Shown here: positions 52,582-55,525 of the stretch, piece after piece
How the letters are laid out: each line of letters begins with the position of its first letter
Position numbering within the stretch: the stretch's first letter is position 1
Source: Segetibacter sp.
GTDB taxonomy: Bacteria > Bacteroidota > Bacteroidia > Chitinophagales > Chitinophagaceae
Direction: 5' to 3'
DNA length: 55,525 bases
Assembly (NCBI GenBank): GCA_028288485.1
Contig: JAQBNO010000144.1
Coordinates: forward strand, 1 to 55,525
Notes under the pieces: generated by a model
Seen by the model: the letters and a program-made list of their open reading frames with translations, nothing else
Told to the model about the DNA's origin: nothing
Databases searched by the model: none
Translations under genes and position numbers: made by a program

Positions 52582-53517
52582 TTATTTAATCTTCATACTA
52601 AATCCCAACCCTATCAAACTCTTTAGTTGAAGGCCCGGGCTCTTGCCTTCTTTGCCGAACAATTTCACGTCGTCATCATAGATAACGTCGAGATTGTAGG
52701 TGGCAGAAAAGTATCTGTTGATCTTGAATGTAAAATAGTTTGTCATGAACAGGTCTATATTCCAGGGGTTCTCAAAATAATTGCTGAACAAGTCGGTCCT
52801 GCCTTTATATAGTACGTTTTCGCCTATTGGCTGAACCCAGTTAATCGAGGAAAATGCACCAAACTCATTATAAGAATTTCTGCCAATAGGAACGCCATAT
52901 GCTCCCTTTGCTGCAAGTCTTTTACTTGCAACAACTACCAGGCGGTCTGTTACGGGCGAAATAAAGGCAGAAAAGTTAGCAGTAGGTTTATAATCAAATC
53001 CTGCAGCTAGTAGAAAATAAGCCGGCGAAAGAAAGGTGGAAGAAAAGTCTCTTCCATTATCGTAATACGAATAGCCGTCGAAAAGCTGGGTCCGGAAATT
53101 AAACAGACCCGAAAGAAACCACCTGCCGTCGAAGTTATAGCCATACTTCGACAACACGTCTAACCTGTCGTCGTTTTTACGGCTACCTGCGCTGGTACTT
53201 TGAAGGTAACCAAAATTAAAATCGAGGTTGTTATCCCAGTTAGCTTTTCCTTTCCTGTAAAAGAGGTAATAATTTATATAGCTGTTCAACGCCATTGCAA
53301 ATTTATCTCCCCCCGCTGCCCAGTTTTTTAAAGTCCCTTGCGTACCGTTCAAATTTATCGTCCCTCCTTTAACCCAGGTCCATGGTACTGTATCGGCCGC
53401 TGTTTTGTTTACGGAACGGTTTATTTCACTTTGCAATTTTTTTACAGTTATGTCATCCTGTGAAAAAGAAGAAAATGCTGTCAAAGCTGGTATAACAAAT
53501 AGTAATAGCTGTCTCAT
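52582..53517 (-). CDS. DUF3078 outer-membrane-type protein
   Basis: A 311-residue protein with a signal peptide (MRQLLLFVIPALTAFSSFSQ). Aromatic-rich alternating strands (YINYYLFYRKGKANWDNNLD, WFLSGLFNFRTQLFDGYSYY) and an end in IGLGFSMKIK suggest a beta-barrel. The segment NLNGTQGTLKNWAAGG is typical of DUF3078, found mainly in Bacteroidota. Function is unknown. It has a promoter of its own and converges on the molybdenum hydroxylase set. Confidence 0.85.
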   Translation of the reverse strand: MRQLLLFVIPALTAFSSFSQDDITVKKLQSEINRSVNKTAADTVPWTWVKGGTINLNGTQGTLKNWAAGGDKFAMALNSYINYYLFYRKGKANWDNNLDFNFGYLQSTSAGSRKNDDRLDVLSKYGYNFDGRWFLSGLFNFRTQLFDGYSYYDNGRDFSSTFLSPAYFLLAAGFDYKPTANFSAFISPVTDRLVVVASKRLAAKGAYGVPIGRNSYNEFGAFSSINWVQPIGENVLYKGRTDLFSNYFENPWNIDLFMTNYFTFKINRYFSATYNLDVIYDDDVKLFGKEGKSPGLQLKSLIGLGFSMKIK

Positions 53518-53542
53518 TAATTTTAAAGTATTACAGGTGAAG

Positions 53543-53550
53543 CAAAATTA
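53543..53550 (-). promoter_or_regulatory. -7 promoter box of the DUF3078 gene
   Basis: The minus strand reads TAATTTTG, matching TAnnTTTG, 25 bases before the start codon. No convincing -33 TTTG was found at 19-21 bases. Confidence 0.5.
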
Positions 53551-53603
53551 GGCTGAATAGATACTTAATATCTGTTACTTATGATTGTTTTACCCACATC
53601 AAA

Positions 53604-53634
53604 TTTGTCATTTGCATGGTAACCAGTATTTTTG
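53604..53634 (+). promoter_or_regulatory. Bacteroidota-type promoter of lpdA
   Basis: TTTG (53604-53607), 19 bases, TATTTTTG (53627-53634). This matches the consensus in both boxes and spacing. The leader to the lpdA ATG would be about 100 nt. Confidence 0.75.
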
Positions 53635-53742
53635 CACATCTTTTGTAAAATCGCTTGTATACCGCGACATTCATTTAATCTTTGAAGTGAATTCAATAGT
53701 AAAAGCTGCAACATTATTCAAATTACATAACATAACGAAACT

Positions 53743-55149
53743 ATGGCTTACGACGTAATCGTTTTAGGAAGCGGACCAGGTGGTTATCCTGCTGCTATCC
53801 GTGCCTCTCAACTTGGTTTTAAAGTTGCCATTATCGAGAAAGAAAGTCTTGGCGGCGTTTGTCTTAACTGGGGTTGTATCCCAACCAAGGCTTTATTGAA
53901 AAGTGCACAGGTATATGAATATGCAAAACACGGAGCTGCATATGGTATAAATATTACAGGTGCTTCACAGGATTTCCCTGGTGTTATTAAGCGTAGTCGT
54001 GGTGTTGCTGATAAAATGAGCAGGGGCGTGCAGTTTTTAATGAAGAAGAATAAGATCGATGTGATCATGGGTTACGGAAGGCTGAAAGCCAAAGGACAAA
54101 TTGAAGTAACAGCAGCAGATAACAGCAAACAAATTGTTGAAGCTAAAAATATAATCATCGCTACAGGTAGTCGCGGAAGACAATTGCCGAACCTGCCCAT
54201 TGACGGTAAAAAAGTAATCGGTTACCGCGAAGCAATGTCTATAACTACGCAACCCAAAAGTATGATCGTAGTTGGAAGTGGAGCTATCGGGGTTGAATTC
54301 GCCTACTTCTATAACAGCATGGGAACAAAAGTTACCATTGTTGAGTTTATGCCACGCGTTGTTCCGGTTGAAGACGAAGAAATTTCTAAAGAGCTTGAAA
54401 AACAGTTTAAGAAACAAGGCATTGAAATCATGACCAACTCTACCGTAGAAGGAGTTGAGTCAACAGATAATGGTGTGAAAGCAAGGGTTAAAACTCAAAC
54501 CGGCGAAATAAGCCTTGAAGCCGAAATCGTATTAAGCGCGGTAGGCATTGCTGCAAATATTGAAGATATTGGCCTCGAAGCGCTTGGAATAAAAACTGAA
54601 AAAGGAAAGATCGTTGTAGACAAATACGGTCAAACAAACGTTCCCGGCTTTTACGCAATCGGCGACTGTACTCCCGGCCAGGCCCTTGCACACGTTGCCG
54701 GTAAAGAGGGAATTAACGCCTCTGAGCACATCGCCTATGTTGAAAAGAAACATGCCCATGCTCCTGAAGGTATCGATTACAACAATATTCCTGGTTGTAC
54801 TTATTGCTCTCCCGAGATTGCCAGCATCGGTTTTACCGAAAAGGCCGCAAAAGATGCAGGATACGAAATTAAAGTGGGCAAGTTCCCCTTTATGGCCAGC
54901 GGTAAAGCAAGCGCAGCTGGTGCAACCGAAGGTTTTGTAAAGGTAATTTTCGATGCGAAATATGGCGAATTCCTCGGTGCTCACATGATTGGTAACTCAG
55001 TAACCGAAATGATTGCTGAAGTATCGGTTGCCCGCAAACTCGAAACTACCGCACATGAAATACTCAATGCCATTCACCCCCACCCTACAATGAGTGAAGG
55101 TTTGAAGGAAGCTACGGCTGTTGCGTATGGTGAGGCGATTGATATCTAG
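53743..55149 (+). CDS. lpdA: dihydrolipoyl dehydrogenase
   Basis: A 468-residue FAD disulfide oxidoreductase, the E3 component of pyruvate, 2-oxoglutarate and branched-chain dehydrogenase complexes and of the glycine system. It reoxidises dihydrolipoyl groups and reduces NAD in the cytoplasm. The FAD motif GSGPGG is at residues 9-14. The redox pair is C40/C45 in GGVCLNWGCIPTK, and the NAD motif GSGAIGVEFA is near residue 180. The C-terminal HPHPTMSE carries the catalytic His-Glu pair. Length is normal. It has its own promoter and a terminator; no E1 or E2 gene is adjacent. Confidence 0.97.
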   Translation: MAYDVIVLGSGPGGYPAAIRASQLGFKVAIIEKESLGGVCLNWGCIPTKALLKSAQVYEYAKHGAAYGINITGASQDFPGVIKRSRGVADKMSRGVQFLMKKNKIDVIMGYGRLKAKGQIEVTAADNSKQIVEAKNIIIATGSRGRQLPNLPIDGKKVIGYREAMSITTQPKSMIVVGSGAIGVEFAYFYNSMGTKVTIVEFMPRVVPVEDEEISKELEKQFKKQGIEIMTNSTVEGVESTDNGVKARVKTQTGEISLEAEIVLSAVGIAANIEDIGLEALGIKTEKGKIVVDKYGQTNVPGFYAIGDCTPGQALAHVAGKEGINASEHIAYVEKKHAHAPEGIDYNNIPGCTYCSPEIASIGFTEKAAKDAGYEIKVGKFPFMASGKASAAGATEGFVKVIFDAKYGEFLGAHMIGNSVTEMIAEVSVARKLETTAHEILNAIHPHPTMSEGLKEATAVAYGEAIDI

Positions 55150-55207
55150 AACCTTGATTAATTGGATTTGTATTGTGATTAGGATGAAATCGCATATTCT
55201 GTTATAA

Positions 55208-55236
55208 AAAAAGGGCCGTTCATCGCGGTCCTTTTT
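55208..55236 (+). terminator. hairpin terminator of lpdA
   Basis: AAAAAGGGCCG (55208-55218) pairs with CGGTCCTTTTT (55226-55236) with one G-U pair, then GTTTTTG. It begins about 60 bases after the stop. Confidence 0.85.
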
Positions 55237-55260
55237 GTTTTTGTATAAGTTTTGAAGAAG

Positions 55261-55317
55261 AATTGGTACCATAATTTAGGATAATTATTAAGCTTTTGTT
55301 GCGTCGCACTCTTGTAC
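55261..55317 (-). repeat. dispersed element, copy R
   Basis: The minus strand has GTACAAGAG, TGCGACGCA, ACAA (from 55317), then a faint box 2 ATGGTACCAATT. The family length is kept. Confidence 0.7.
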
Positions 55318-55498
55318 TGATAAAGCAACGGCTCATAAGCGAACCCCAGGTTGCGTGGGCAATGGTGATCAATACCCGGCTTTGAAGATTTTTCCAGCAC
55401 CAAAGTGCAAAAAAATGCATTATAATATCCCACCAGCTGCTTTATGCGAATGTAAATTAAGAGAATAGCAGGATAATTTGTTGCCTGAAAAACAGCTT

Positions 55499-55525
55499 GT
55501 ACAAGTGAGTGACACAACAGGCGCC
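55499..55525 (+). repeat. dispersed element, copy S (cut by the window edge)
   Basis: GTACAAGTGAG, TGACACAAC, then AGGCGCC at the end of the window. Box 2, if present, lies outside. The rest of 55318-55498 shows no gene. Confidence 0.75.

Noticed and set aside
968-55525. Repeated 24-bp boxes as a possible CRISPR array
   Set aside because: The copies are kilobases apart, in both orientations and without regular spacers; no cas gene is present.

Overview
The window looks like chromosome of a free-living Bacteroidota, most like the Chitinophagaceae. The evidence is a 1615-residue surface protein with a type IX secretion C-terminal sorting domain, several Bacteroidota-type promoters (TTTG, about 20 bases, TAnnTTTG), DUF4199 and DUF3078 proteins, and many secreted glycoside hydrolases (GH92, GH125, GH127, GH26, GH5). 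There are about 40 intact protein genes, one tRNA-Lys(UUU), no CRISPR array, no insertion sequence with a transposase, no prophage and no SusC/SusD pair.

Layout. 1-5733 (minus): a sugar-acid/polyol set of IlvD/Edd-type dehydratase, MFS symporter, zinc alcohol dehydrogenase and a mannitol-dehydrogenase-family enzyme that runs off the left edge. 6252-7796: a Fic protein with four repeated sites in front of its start. 8439-8511: tRNA-Lys, divergent from an SDR gene. 9732-14142 (plus): housekeeping and accessory genes (SAM hydroxide adenosyltransferase, ABM-domain protein, acyltransferase, methyltransferase, DinB-like protein, SGNH esterase). 14371-20709 (minus): GH92, GH125 and GH127, pointing to mannan or arabinose-containing glycans. 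21313-22470: DUF4199 protein plus a membrane-anchored LuxR-type regulator. 23354-28201: the large adhesin. 28401-34074: mmsA, a ROK kinase without zinc-site cysteines, a decayed second GH127 gene and a Gfo/Idh/MocA oxidoreductase. 34385-39168: a beta-propeller amidohydrolase, a histidine phosphatase and a DUF3817 protein. 39957-44807: GH26 and GH5 diverging from a shared promoter region, then an esterase-like hydrolase and a second Gfo/Idh/MocA protein. 44869-47927: CorA, an AraC regulator and a small membrane protein. 48214-52486: a molybdenum hydroxylase set (2Fe-2S, FAD and molybdopterin subunits) that carries the stump of a second large subunit. 52582-55149: a DUF3078 protein and lpdA.

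The most striking feature is a family of about 20 short dispersed elements in the spaces between genes, on both strands. Each has a box beginning GTACAAGTGAG and ending ACGATG around a variable palindromic centre. About 15-30 bases later comes a second box like AAGCCGGCTACCAAAAAA, and the total is close to 60 bp. Different copies keep the flanks but change the centre in ways that preserve base pairing. One copy has become the start codon and N-terminal extension of the left-edge dehydrogenase. Others sit beside gene remnants (xanthine-dehydrogenase pieces, an unknown C-terminus), which suggests the elements are linked to local rearrangement. I do not recognise this element family.

Functions are assigned by reading motifs and family resemblance only. 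No database search was possible.
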